55,692 nt of DNA from Planctomycetaceae bacterium (GTDB taxonomy: Bacteria > Planctomycetota > Planctomycetia > Pirellulales > Pirellulaceae). Location: assembly GCA_007121535.1 (NCBI GenBank), contig SKKK01000063.1, forward strand, positions 1-55,692. The letters are read 5' to 3'. A program made the translations under genes and the position numbers. Below the pieces are notes generated by a model. The model was not told the origin of the DNA. It ran no database searches and worked only from the letters and a program-made list of their open reading frames with translations. Below, piece by piece: positions 46,375 through 55,414 of this stretch (its first letter is position 1; each line of letters starts with the position of its first letter).

Positions 46375-47526
46375 TCAGCAAACGGGCTTCGCAGAAGGGA
46401 CGCTCGCTTCTGTGAGCCCGCTGCCGACAGCTTCCGCGACACATTGAAAACCGTCTTGCCGAAGCAGTTTGCTTAGTCCTCGACAGATCCGCTTGGCAAC
46501 CCCGGGACCTTCATAGATCATCGCGGTGTAGAGCTGCACCAGCGAGGCGCCGAGGCGGATCTTTTCGTAAGCGTCCTGTGCGGTAAAGATTCCCCCGGCG
46601 CCGATGATCGCATAGCGTTGCCGATCCATGCGCGAATACAGCCCCGCGATGCAACGATCGATCAGAGCGGTGACCGGTCGACCCGCGACGGCGCCCGGCC
46701 GGTCGGCCAGCTCGTCACGCGGAGTGTTCAGATGCAACGACTCAGGTTTGCCGGGCGGAAGGTTGAAGCAGAATCCGCGCACAAACGCAAAGTCCTCGCA
46801 TTGTTCCAACAGCCGTTGATGCACGTCGGCATCGTCGTGGGGCGCCACTTTGAGAAACACCGGACAGCAAATGCTTAGCGGCTGGAGACGTTGCAGCAGC
46901 AACCGGATGTTGCCCGGCTGAGAGAAAAAGTCGCCCTCCGCTGCCACGTTCGGGCAGCTCAAATTCAGCATCAGATAGCTGGCGTAGCGGTGCGTCAGCA
47001 ATACGCTCCGCTCGTAATCGGCCAGAATCTCTTCGGTGCCGCAAGGCGGCGCGTCTTGTCCGTCATTCGTCTTGACGATGTTGACACCGAGTGGTTGCTG
47101 GGGACAATGCGCGGCCAGTCGGGCGGCGACGGTGTCGGCCCCGTCGTTGGGCAACCCGTAGTTGACGATGATGGCGCGGTCCCGAGGCAGTCGAAACAGG
47201 CGAGGCTTTGGATTGCCAAGCGAGCTTCGGGCGGAGACCGAGCCGATTTCGGCGAACCCGAAGCCGAGCGAATCCAACATGCGCAGCGCCCGCCCACTCT
47301 TGTCCCACCCTGCCGCCAGACCGACCGGGTTGGGAAAGCCAAGCCCGGCGACTTCGCTACGAAGCACGGGATCATCGACCTTCAGCAGCCGTCGAGCTAA
47401 CGCGGCAACACCGGGAATCGCTCCCATGACGCGGCACCCTTCGACCGTCATATGATGGGCCTTCTCGGCGTCCAAGCGAAACAGTAGCGGACGAATCAGC
47501 GTTGTGTAAACGGACATGGGCTGCAC
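46375..47526 (-). CDS. pyrD: Dihydroorotate dehydrogenase (quinone), class 2
   Basis: Oxidises dihydroorotate to orotate in pyrimidine synthesis and passes electrons to quinone at the membrane. The 383 residues include the class-2 N-terminal helical extension (TTLIRPLLFRLDAEKAHHM), the flavin site VGLAAGWDKSG, the catalytic Ser block LSCPN (with NVAAEGDF), and GAGGIFTAQDAYEKIRLGASLVQLYTA late. GTG at 47526 has AAAGG five bases before it; the ATG at 47517 is an alternative start. Confidence 0.95.
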   Translation of the reverse strand: MQPMSVYTTLIRPLLFRLDAEKAHHMTVEGCRVMGAIPGVAALARRLLKVDDPVLRSEVAGLGFPNPVGLAAGWDKSGRALRMLDSLGFGFAEIGSVSARSSLGNPKPRLFRLPRDRAIIVNYGLPNDGADTVAARLAAHCPQQPLGVNIVKTNDGQDAPPCGTEEILADYERSVLLTHRYASYLMLNLSCPNVAAEGDFFSQPGNIRLLLQRLQPLSICCPVFLKVAPHDDADVHQRLLEQCEDFAFVRGFCFNLPPGKPESLHLNTPRDELADRPGAVAGRPVTALIDRCIAGLYSRMDRQRYAIIGAGGIFTAQDAYEKIRLGASLVQLYTAMIYEGPGVAKRICRGLSKLLRQDGFQCVAEAVGSGLTEASVPSAKPVC

Positions 47527-47673
47527 CCGTACCTTTCGATGCCTTGACGATCCATGAAGGATAGTCGCGCATCAAGATTTTCGCAACTCCAGTACAATGG
47601 GCGGCCGGAATGCATGGGTGGTGCTGGCGGCCAATCCCATGCAAGGACCATCGAGTGCGGTTCCAGGGGATGA

Positions 47674-48291
47674 ATGATGTGGGAATGGTCGTTGAACTGG
47701 GGAGAAATCACACCCCGGATCGTCATTGGAAGCTGCCCCATGACGGTCGCCGACTTGCGGCGAATACGGGACGAGGCTGGCGTTTCTGCCGTCTTTTCGT
47801 TGCAGCATGACGCCTGCCATGTTTATTGGTCCATCGACTACGATCAGCTTTGTTCGGCGGGCTCAGCAATGAAATTGGCGATGGATCGATGGCCGATCCG
47901 GGACTTCGATGTCCCCGACATGCGCCGTCAGCTTCCCGGAGCCGTCTCCGCGGTCGCTCGGCTGCTGGACCAAGGACATCGCACCTATGTCCATTGCACG
48001 GCGGGCTTGGGCCGAGCGCCGCTCACGGTTCTTGGATATCTCACCCTGGTAGAACAGCAGGACCCCGAGCAGGCGATCCGGTTGATTCTGAACGGGCGGC
48101 CGGGCGCCGTGCCCGCTTGGGAGGCGTTGGAGGGATGCCGCGACGACCTGATTGCTCAGCACCGCCCCGCCATCGAACGCCTTGCACATTCGTTCCATGA
48201 ACAAGGCATGCCGGGTGATGCACCTTCCCACTGGCTTCAGGCCCAGTCTCAGATCCTGCGTTCGGTGCTGGCGGGAACGCGGGACGAATGA
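47674..48291 (+). CDS. Dual-specificity phosphatase resembling plant SEX4/LSF glucan phosphatases
   Basis: A 205-residue protein with the Cys-based phosphatase loop HCTAGLGRAP (Cys108, Arg114), and an upstream RDFDVPDMRRQLP that supplies the general acid Asp. Together with VIGSCPMTVADLRRI near residue 18 and FSLQHD, the whole layout (IGSxPxT, GVxxxFxLQxD, IRDFDxxDxR, VHCTAGxGRAP) matches, from memory, the catalytic domain of plant SEX4 and LSF2, which remove phosphate from starch. No carbohydrate-binding module is present. A glycogen or other phosphoglucan substrate is inferred; a protein or inositol substrate remains possible. It has a good AGGGGATG site. Confidence 0.82.
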   Translation: MMWEWSLNWGEITPRIVIGSCPMTVADLRRIRDEAGVSAVFSLQHDACHVYWSIDYDQLCSAGSAMKLAMDRWPIRDFDVPDMRRQLPGAVSAVARLLDQGHRTYVHCTAGLGRAPLTVLGYLTLVEQQDPEQAIRLILNGRPGAVPAWEALEGCRDDLIAQHRPAIERLAHSFHEQGMPGDAPSHWLQAQSQILRSVLAGTRDE

Positions 48292-49123
48292 TCTCCCAAA
48301 CGCGGGCAGCCATCCGCTGGTGACCCCGTTGCGTCAAGTGAATCGTGTCCACCGTCGAATCTTTCGCCGCCAAGATTCCCATGAGGACGCGTTTCGGAAT
48401 CATTCGAACATCGTGTTTCCGAGCCAACCGGCGCTGAATGCGGCCGTATTGGTGCATCCCGGGTGGCAGGGGAAGCTCGAACATGATCAGTTGCCGTCCG
48501 GGAGCCCGGACATCGGCCAGCAGCCCATCCAGATCCTGAGAGAACTGGGTCGGCGAAGTTCCGCCCAGAAGGTCGTTGCCCCCGATCTGCAAGATGACGA
48601 TCGGACAGGCGATCGGCTGAGTCTTCACTCGTTTCCAGGCGGAAGCCGCCGTTTCGCCAGGGTGCGAAAGATCGTGAACGTGCAGATCGCGATCGACCGC
48701 CAGCAGCTTGGGCCACTTAACGGACCGATCGCCGTCTCCCATCCCCGCCGTAAGCGAATCTCCGATCACGGCGATCGACCGGGACGAAGCCGGCCGAATT
48801 TCGGGCAGGAAATGGTGCGGAAGTTCGATCAACGCAGCAAACACCCATACCCCAACCACCACCCAGGCTGACCAGCGGGGCCGTTTACCGATCAGCACAC
48901 CGACGACCCACAACACCGTGACGACGATGGCCACAGCGTAAACCCAAAGAGGTAGCGGCGTCGAGGAGATGGCGACCGCCATCGCGCCGATCAAGAAGCT
49001 CCACGTGGAAACTCGCTTCCTCCGAGGAACTGATGCAGCGCCGGCCCGGACGGAGAGGATGATCAAGGCGATGCCCAGGAACGCGGCGTGACCGCTGGCG
49101 ATATGATAGATGACCCAGTTCAT
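48041..49123 (-). CDS. Membrane-anchored SGNH/GDSL hydrolase
   Basis: A 360-residue protein with three or four N-terminal hydrophobic segments (residues 10-100), then an SGNH hydrolase domain: nucleophile Ser in AVIGDSLTAGMG, oxyanion Gly and Asn in QIGGNDLLGG, and the catalytic Asp-His in DTIHLTQRGHQRM. The fold probably ends near residue 285. The frame runs on for about 75 residues, Arg/Pro/Gly-rich, antisense to the last 251 bases of the phosphatase gene, because no stop occurs sooner. Likely substrates are lipids or acyl groups on envelope sugars. Confidence 0.85.
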   Translation of the reverse strand: MNWVIYHIASGHAAFLGIALIILSVRAGAASVPRRKRVSTWSFLIGAMAVAISSTPLPLWVYAVAIVVTVLWVVGVLIGKRPRWSAWVVVGVWVFAALIELPHHFLPEIRPASSRSIAVIGDSLTAGMGDGDRSVKWPKLLAVDRDLHVHDLSHPGETAASAWKRVKTQPIACPIVILQIGGNDLLGGTSPTQFSQDLDGLLADVRAPGRQLIMFELPLPPGMHQYGRIQRRLARKHDVRMIPKRVLMGILAAKDSTVDTIHLTQRGHQRMAARVWEIIRPAFPPAPNAGSETGPEASGKVHHPACLVHGTNVQGVRWRGGAEQSGRRGIPPTPPKRARRPAARSESTGSPARGPAVLPG

Positions 49124-49225
49124 CGGAAAAAAACCGGGAAGGTGTTTGTTACCCGGACGAAAGCCGCAGGCCCAGCGTGATTCGGCTGGGCCTGCTCGAT
49201 GCGACCGCGACGGGTTCCGCGAAGC

Positions 49226-49732
49226 TCAGCCCGCTGGTGCGGCGGCCGGGGTGCGTGCGCCGAGCTGCTGGTCGATGATCATCAAGCCCACGGCGTTATC
49301 GCCCACCCGCTTCAACTGCTCGACGATCCGCAACGCCGTCGCCTCTTCTTCGACCTGTTCCGAGACGAACCACTGCAGGAAATTGTGGGCTGCGTGATCG
49401 CTATGCTTGTTGGACAGGTCCACCAACTGGTTGATCTTCGCGCTGATCGAACACTCGTGCTCGTAAGCCTCCTGGAACGCGGCCAGCGGACTTTCCCATT
49501 CAACGGGCGGCTGATCGATCTTCTGCAAGGCCACTCGACCGTCTCGATCGTTGATAAAGTCCACGAACTTCATTCCATGGGCCCGTTCTTCCTCGGACTG
49601 GACGCGCATCCAGGCCGCCATCCCATCCAAATTCACTGCGGCGAAGTAGTTCGCCATGGAAAGGTAGAGGTAAGCCGAAAAGAATTCGGCGTTCAAGTGA
49701 TCGTTGAACGCTTTTTCCATGTCTTTCTTCAT
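49226..49732 (-). CDS. ftnA: Bacterial ferritin
   Basis: A 168-residue iron-storage protein. The ferroxidase ligands lie in the expected helices: Glu near 16 (LNAEFFSAYLYL), Glu and His in SEEERAHGMKF near 50, and Glu in the QVEEEATA block near 130. It has no haem-binding Met of bacterioferritin type. The C-terminal tail is Ala/Pro-rich (LGARTPAAAPAG). AGGG lies about seven bases before the ATG. It is probably a single-gene transcript, likely iron-regulated, though I see no clear Fur box in 49733-50028. Confidence 0.94.
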   Translation of the reverse strand: MKKDMEKAFNDHLNAEFFSAYLYLSMANYFAAVNLDGMAAWMRVQSEEERAHGMKFVDFINDRDGRVALQKIDQPPVEWESPLAAFQEAYEHECSISAKINQLVDLSNKHSDHAAHNFLQWFVSEQVEEEATALRIVEQLKRVGDNAVGLMIIDQQLGARTPAAAPAG

Positions 49733-50028
49733 TCGATTGCCCTTTTTTGATGCGAAACATTTTGTGGTCGAAGCTTTTGGCTTCTACACGATTATGCGAC
49801 GAAAGCGACAAAAGCAAGGGGTTGATTCCAGTATTCTGGCCGCAAATCGCGGATTTTCGGCTTGCTGAAAGCCGGTCTCATTCGTTGCGTTCCCGCGTCC
49901 CCCAAGAATGATACTGGATTTCATTTCGGCTCGGAGCCACCACCCGTTTTTCACAGCCTCAGAGCGAGGTTGATCCATCCCGGCGGATGCATTAAGCTCC
50001 TCGCAGAAACGATCTCGTTGTACGCACG

Positions 50029-51135
50029 ATGGGGAGTCGCATTGTGGCGCTAAGATCCGTAACTAGCAGTCGGAAATCGAAGGCAAAACGTCGATATCGG
50101 GCGGCCCGGCGATACGCTTTCGGGCCGCAGCACCTGGACGAACTGTCCGATGACCAATTGCTGGACACGCGTTTCTGCCAACTGGGGTTGCACTTCGAGG
50201 GTACCCCGCTGGAGCAGCGAATCGCCCGTTTGTACGAAGAGCTGGAATATCGCGGCATCCATTTTCGGCCTCACTGCTGGTTCGCCGAAGAGTGGTTTTC
50301 GCCCGACGGGGTTCCCGGCATAGCGATCCCGTTCTATTTGGGACATCCTCGCTTGATGCGAATGGAACGCAAGCAGATGCTCGACGTCGAAGGCAGCACA
50401 GAAGACGAGTGCATGCGGATTCTGCGACACGAGGCGGGGCATGCGATCGACAATGCCTATCGCCTGCGGCGCCGCCGGGATTGGCGAGAGATCTTCGGTC
50501 GCGCTTCGCAACCCTATCCGACGTTCTATTCTCCGAAACCTTACAGTCGCAGTTTCGTGCTGCATCTGGATTCCTGGTACGCCCAGAGCCATCCGGTCGA
50601 GGATTTCGCGGAGACGTTCGCGGTTTGGCTGAAGCCCAAATCGCGCTGGCGCAGCCAGTATCAGGATTGGCCCGTCATCAAAAAGCTGGATTACGTGCAT
50701 CAGTTGATGGAGGAGATTCGGCATCAAAAGCCCAAGATCTCGTCGCGCGAACGTCCCGGGTCGTTGCCAACCGTACGGATGACGTTGCGCGAGCATTATT
50801 ACAAGCGCAGGGCTCACTACGGTCTGGATCTGCCGAACTTTTTCGATCATGACCTGCGGCGATTGTTTTCCGACGCCCCGGAACACGCTCGCCGCCCCAC
50901 GGCGGCCGGGTTTTTGCGGCGATTGGGTCCCAAGCTGCGCCGCGAGGTCTCGTTCTGGACGGGCGAGTACCAGTACACGATCAACCAGGTGCTGGACGGA
51001 ATGATCGAGCGTTGTCGAGAATTGAACTTGCGAGTGCATCGGCCTCAGCGTGAATCGGAACGCAATGCCTTGATCCTGCTGACGATCCAAACCATGAACT
51101 ACTTGCATGCCGGAAATCATCGGGTGGCGTTATGA
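50029..51135 (+). CDS. Putative zinc metallopeptidase (HEAGH)
   Basis: A 368-residue soluble protein with the zinc signature ILRHEAGHAIDNAY (around residue 145) and a third ligand Glu in HPVEDFAETFAVWL (about 190). Between them lies an aromatic-rich loop that may shape the substrate site. No signal peptide is seen, so it acts in the cytoplasm. Its stop overlaps the start of an ATP-grasp gene (ATGA), so the two products probably work on one substrate. The N-terminal 30 residues are very basic. The substrate is not known to me. Confidence 0.82.
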   Translation: MGSRIVALRSVTSSRKSKAKRRYRAARRYAFGPQHLDELSDDQLLDTRFCQLGLHFEGTPLEQRIARLYEELEYRGIHFRPHCWFAEEWFSPDGVPGIAIPFYLGHPRLMRMERKQMLDVEGSTEDECMRILRHEAGHAIDNAYRLRRRRDWREIFGRASQPYPTFYSPKPYSRSFVLHLDSWYAQSHPVEDFAETFAVWLKPKSRWRSQYQDWPVIKKLDYVHQLMEEIRHQKPKISSRERPGSLPTVRMTLREHYYKRRAHYGLDLPNFFDHDLRRLFSDAPEHARRPTAAGFLRRLGPKLRREVSFWTGEYQYTINQVLDGMIERCRELNLRVHRPQRESERNALILLTIQTMNYLHAGNHRVAL

Positions 51136-52169
51136 GACGAAGGCGAATCCTGGTATTGGTCCGCGAAGGTCTGGTCCCGCCACCATCGATGGAAGGTTTC
51201 AGCGACAAGGAAATCGCGGTTTGGAAAGTCGAATTCGACGTCGTGGCCACGCTGCGCGAGTTGGGCCACGAAGTCCAAGCGATCGGAGTCTTCGACGACC
51301 TGGCGCCCATCCGGCTGGCGATCCGCGAATGGCGGCCGCATATCGCATTCATGATGCTGGAAGAATTCCACGGCCTGGCGACCTACGACAGCGCCATGGT
51401 TTCCTACCTGGAACTGATGCGAACGCCTTACACGGGCTGCAATCCACGAGGTCTGATGCTGTCGCGCGACAAAGCGGTCAGCAAGAAGATCCTGCGGTTC
51501 CACCGGATTCGTACCCCGCGATTCGCCGTATGCCCCCGGCAGCGTTCGGTGAAAAAGCTGCCCAACCTGCGCTATCCCCTGATGGTCAAATCCGTGGTCG
51601 AAGACGCATCGTTCGGCATCTCCCAGGCGTCGGTGGTCCGAGATCACGACGCGCTGGTCGAACGGGTGGATTTCGTGCATCGGCGAGCCGAATCGGATGC
51701 GCTGATCGAAGAATTCATCGAGGGCCGGGAATTGTACGTCGGGGTGATCGGGAATCGGCGATTGCTGACCTTCCCGGTCTGGGAGATGCTGTTTCCAGGC
51801 ATGCCCGACGACGTGGCTCGCATCGCGACGGCCAAAGTCAAGTTCGACGGAAAGTACCAGGAAAAGTACGGGATTACCACCAAGGCTGCCGATGATCTAC
51901 CCCCGATGGTGACCGCCAAGATCGTACGGATCTGCAAACGGGTGTATCATGCGTTGAGCTTGAGCGGTTATGCGCGGATCGATCTCCGGATGGATGCTGC
52001 CGGAAAGATTTACGTGTTAGAGGCGAATGCGAATCCCAATTTGGAATACGGCGAGGATTTTGCGGAGTCCGCCGAGTCGATGGGCATCGAATACGAAATG
52101 CTGTTGCAACGCATCATTAGTCTTGGCCTGCGCTACGACGCACCCTGGAAGAACGCGCCACGTTTGTGA
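51132..52169 (+). CDS. ATP-grasp ligase of the D-Ala-D-Ala ligase superfamily
   Basis: A 345-residue protein. It has an N-terminal ligase-type domain (RRILVLVREGLVPPP and ELGHEVQAIGVFDDL), then an ATP-grasp core with YPLMVKSVVEDASFG (ATP lysine and loop), EEFIEGRELYVGVIG and, at the metal site, ARIDLRMDAAGKIYVLEANANPN. It ligates a carboxylate to an amine at ATP cost. True Ddl enzymes have different substrate loops and cluster with mur genes, which are absent. The partner is the upstream zinc peptidase. The 3' end overlaps the convergent next gene by 53 bases. Confidence 0.85.
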   Translation: MRRRRILVLVREGLVPPPSMEGFSDKEIAVWKVEFDVVATLRELGHEVQAIGVFDDLAPIRLAIREWRPHIAFMMLEEFHGLATYDSAMVSYLELMRTPYTGCNPRGLMLSRDKAVSKKILRFHRIRTPRFAVCPRQRSVKKLPNLRYPLMVKSVVEDASFGISQASVVRDHDALVERVDFVHRRAESDALIEEFIEGRELYVGVIGNRRLLTFPVWEMLFPGMPDDVARIATAKVKFDGKYQEKYGITTKAADDLPPMVTAKIVRICKRVYHALSLSGYARIDLRMDAAGKIYVLEANANPNLEYGEDFAESAESMGIEYEMLLQRIISLGLRYDAPWKNAPRL

Positions 52170-54375
52170 AGGCGTTTTCGGAGTGCGGTGTCTTGACACC
52201 GCTTTGGCTGTGGCTTTCTTCCCGACCGTTTTGAACGCGCCACTCGGCCAGCAGATCGGCCAGCCACCGTTGCTGGGCCGGCGGAAATGCGGCGATCAGA
52301 TGACGGCTGATCGGATCATAGCGATACACACCGTTTGCATCGTCCAGGCCGGACTGCTGCATGGCTTCCTCGAGGGCTTCCATCCACGAATCGATGTCGG
52401 ACGAACCGGCCAACAACTCTTCTAGCGAATGGAACTCGATATCCCAGCGCGTGCTGTCCGCTTCCAGCGAGGTCACCTGGACGGTGGTCGCGTCGATGGT
52501 GCGGAAGGTCAAGTCCATCGGACCCAGCATATCGCTCAAAGCCTGGCCCAAAGGCTGGTCCTCGGAGACCAAAGTTATTTCGGCCGCCGGATTCCAACCC
52601 ATCTGACCCAGAGCGTACCAATCGACCAGGATCTGCAGCCCGGTGTCCCGGGTGATCTGCTGCAGGACTTGCAGCATCGGCACGGGTTGTTCGTATCGGA
52701 TCCGAATTCGTTCTTGCAGCAGCGAATCGGCCAGTTGGCAGCGGAGATCCAAGCTCATGAGCTGCGGATCCAGTTTCGTCGTCGGCGACAAACCACGGGC
52801 GACCCGCAACCGATCGCAGAACAACAGCGTCCGAAACAACGCGGTATCCTGGTGCCGGATCACCAGATCCGGGAACTCGCTGACCAGCTCGCCCGGCCCA
52901 CCCAGAACATCCCACGAATCCGGTGCGACCATCGTCGTGATCCAATCAGACAACTGGTCCAATCGATCGCTCGAATCCTGGACCAGATCGCCCACCGGGT
53001 GACGAATGCGGCGCAGCGGCGTTTCCTTCGGAGCGATACGGGTGATCAGCAACTGGTCTTGGTTCTGTTGATAGCCGAGTCCCAACGGACGAATCGCCGC
53101 GTCCAACATATCGCCAATCCGGGTATCCGTCGCTTGGATCTTCACGGGCGAATCGGGGCGGATGCGCAACAGAGCCAATGCGTCGGGGTCCAGCGAGATG
53201 GGGATGGTGCTCAAGCCCGTGACCAAGTGGGTGAAGGCGACCAGAGACATCCCCGGAATGTCGACCGCCGGGATCGTGTCCTGCAACCGCTCGGGGATGT
53301 CTACCTGGCGAGGTTCGGGACGTGGCATCGAGGACTCGCCGTCCGCCGCTTCCTTCCATTGTTCCAAGTCGGGTACCGCTTCGCCCTCGTCAAGTGACTC
53401 CCCCGACACGTCCGCTTGGTATGGTTGGTCTTGGATGAACGGTGCAAAGGAAGGCAGCACCCGACCTCGCGGGGAATCCTCCGTCGGGTCCCGATCGCCA
53501 CTGGCAGGATCAACCTCATCCGGCAGCGCCGGCTCGGTCGGTGGGTCGGTGTCCGCATCCGCGATGGGGGGCGGTTGCGGTTCCTGGTCGATCGCTTCAT
53601 CGTCATCGACCCGTTCCGTCTCTTGCGGCTCTGGTAGATCGTCGACATCGCCTGGTTTCGCGGGATCATCCGACTTGTCGTCGTGCGAGTCGACCGTCTT
53701 CGGCTGTTCGCTGGCTGCGTCGTCAGAAGCATCGTCCGGTGTGTCTGCCAATGGGTCTTCCCGTTGTTTATCCGATCCGTCATCGGGGGCAGCCGGCGAT
53801 GGTGGCGCGTCCGGCCCCGCATCGATTCGACGTGTCAAATCCCCCGTGCGTGACGCCCAGAAACCGACCAACAGGATCGACAAGAGGACCCCCAACATGG
53901 CTGCCCCACCGATCATCAACCATTGACGCCGATTCTCGGCAGCCTGAGACACCCAATGATCGTCGGGCAACAGAGGCGGCGCCGTGGGCTCGGTTGTCCG
54001 AGCATCCTCGGTTGTCTGCGGCGCCACGGGTAACGTCGGGGACGTTGTGCTAGCTCTGGCGGGCGTCGATGGGTGGGGTTTCGGGGCGCGTGGGGGTTTT
54101 ACAGTCGCCTCGTTCGTCACTTCGTCCGCCAACTCGCTCGACCGCTGGTCCGGATGCAGGCCCGCGGGAAGATTCATCTCGGGCAAATCCGGCGGTTCGA
54201 TCTCGTCGACCGTATCGCGATCTTCGTTCGCCGCATGGGGATCGATCTCTTCCGGCGGGCTGACCAGCACCATACTACCGCACTTCGGGCAGATCAGGAT
54301 TTGACCGATCGCCGACGCGTCACGCACCTGGAGCCGCTTCTGACAGGTGGTGCAGAGAATCGAGAACACTTCCAC
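52117..54375 (-). CDS. Zinc-ribbon membrane protein with secretin/STN-like outer domains
   Basis: A 752-residue protein starting at GTG. Cys8, Cys11, Cys29 and Cys32 form a zinc ribbon, like that of the protease fusion at 43.2-45.6 kb. A membrane helix (MIGGAAMLGVLLSILLVGFW) lies near residues 153-172. A long Asp/Pro/Glu-rich disordered stretch (about 180-330) precedes two or three folded units resembling secretin/STN domains (DIPGMSLVAFTHLVTGLSTI, VPMLQVLQQITRDTGLQILVD). Such domains bind partner proteins in the periplasm. Function unknown. Confidence 0.75.
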   Translation of the reverse strand: MEVFSILCTTCQKRLQVRDASAIGQILICPKCGSMVLVSPPEEIDPHAANEDRDTVDEIEPPDLPEMNLPAGLHPDQRSSELADEVTNEATVKPPRAPKPHPSTPARASTTSPTLPVAPQTTEDARTTEPTAPPLLPDDHWVSQAAENRRQWLMIGGAAMLGVLLSILLVGFWASRTGDLTRRIDAGPDAPPSPAAPDDGSDKQREDPLADTPDDASDDAASEQPKTVDSHDDKSDDPAKPGDVDDLPEPQETERVDDDEAIDQEPQPPPIADADTDPPTEPALPDEVDPASGDRDPTEDSPRGRVLPSFAPFIQDQPYQADVSGESLDEGEAVPDLEQWKEAADGESSMPRPEPRQVDIPERLQDTIPAVDIPGMSLVAFTHLVTGLSTIPISLDPDALALLRIRPDSPVKIQATDTRIGDMLDAAIRPLGLGYQQNQDQLLITRIAPKETPLRRIRHPVGDLVQDSSDRLDQLSDWITTMVAPDSWDVLGGPGELVSEFPDLVIRHQDTALFRTLLFCDRLRVARGLSPTTKLDPQLMSLDLRCQLADSLLQERIRIRYEQPVPMLQVLQQITRDTGLQILVDWYALGQMGWNPAAEITLVSEDQPLGQALSDMLGPMDLTFRTIDATTVQVTSLEADSTRWDIEFHSLEELLAGSSDIDSWMEALEEAMQQSGLDDANGVYRYDPISRHLIAAFPPAQQRWLADLLAEWRVQNGREESHSQSGVKTPHSENAFTNVARSSRVRRSAGQD

Positions 54376-54540
54376 GCTTGCCCCATTCTTACTGGAAATC
54401 GCTGATCCATCGGCTATCAGACTTTCGTCCGCCGCCTTTCGAATTATTCACCAGATCAGGCGAGCGGGTCAAGGATGGCTGCGCTGCAGTGCGCCCGTCC
54501 GTTGTGGAACCAGCCCGTTCAACGAATCGTGGAACGGCGT

Positions 54541-55293
54541 TCATGGCAGCGTTGCCAGGCAGCGATCGATTTCGGTCAACGTCGATCCAATCGAATCATG
54601 GATCACCACGTCGGCACGCTCGTCGTACGGTGTCGGATCGCGGTTGACGATCACCAGACGAGCGCCGTGAAGCATTGCAGTCTCGGGCAGCGAGGCGGCC
54701 GGATAGACCACCAGCGACGATCCCATGACCAGCAGCAGATCCGTTTGCTCAGCAAGCTCGGCGGCTCGGGACAACACCGATGGCTCTAAAGCTTGACCGA
54801 ACGAGATCGTCGCATGCTTCAACAGTCCACCGCATGCCTGACACCCGGGCACCTCTTGCGATGCCAAGAATTGCCGGACCAATGGATCGGCGTCGGATCG
54901 CTGTCCGCAGCTCAAGCAAGCGATGTAGCGGGCGGTGCCGTGCAACTCCACCACGTCGGTGCTGCCAGCCAACTGGTGCAGGCCATCGATATTCTGCGTG
55001 ATCAGCGCACGCAATCGGCCCGCTGCTTGCCAAGCTGCCAGAATCTGATGTCCCGTGCTGGGGCGAGCCTGGAAGAAGTCTTGATGGGCGGCCGCTTTTT
55101 GATGCCAGTATTCCAGCCGGGCTGCTTCGCTGGCCAAGAAGTCATCGAAGTAAACCGGTTGCGACCGAGACCAGATTCCACCCGGTGACCGGAAATCCGG
55201 GATACCGCTCTCTGTACTGATCCCCGCCCCCGTAAACGCCACCGCGCCACGAGACTGCTTCAACCAACTCGCAACTCGCTTGAACTGATTCAT
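54541..55293 (-). CDS. NAD-dependent protein deacylase, Sir2 family
   Basis: Removes acyl groups from protein lysines with NAD. The 250 residues carry [18 protein letters not shown] (NAD site), [12 protein letters not shown] (catalytic region), ELHGT with the catalytic His, two CxxC pairs (CLSCG, CQACG) for zinc, [23 protein letters not shown] and [10 protein letters not shown]. The start at 55293 is preferred because upstream codons do not match the family; 55329 is possible. The dispersed repeat at 55415 lies upstream. Confidence 0.93.
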   Translation of the reverse strand: MNQFKRVASWLKQSRGAVAFTGAGISTESGIPDFRSPGGIWSRSQPVYFDDFLASEAARLEYWHQKAAAHQDFFQARPSTGHQILAAWQAAGRLRALITQNIDGLHQLAGSTDVVELHGTARYIACLSCGQRSDADPLVRQFLASQEVPGCQACGGLLKHATISFGQALEPSVLSRAAELAEQTDLLLVMGSSLVVYPAASLPETAMLHGARLVIVNRDPTPYDERADVVIHDSIGSTLTEIDRCLATLP

Positions 55294-55414
55294 CGCCGCA
55301 CCGTTCGACAAAGGAAGATCCAAGGCCATCGTGACATAGGAGCATCTTTGCATCAACCCCATCGCTGCATGGACAGAGGGCCGGATTGACCGTCCGTCTT
55401 ACCCCTTAGGCCCT

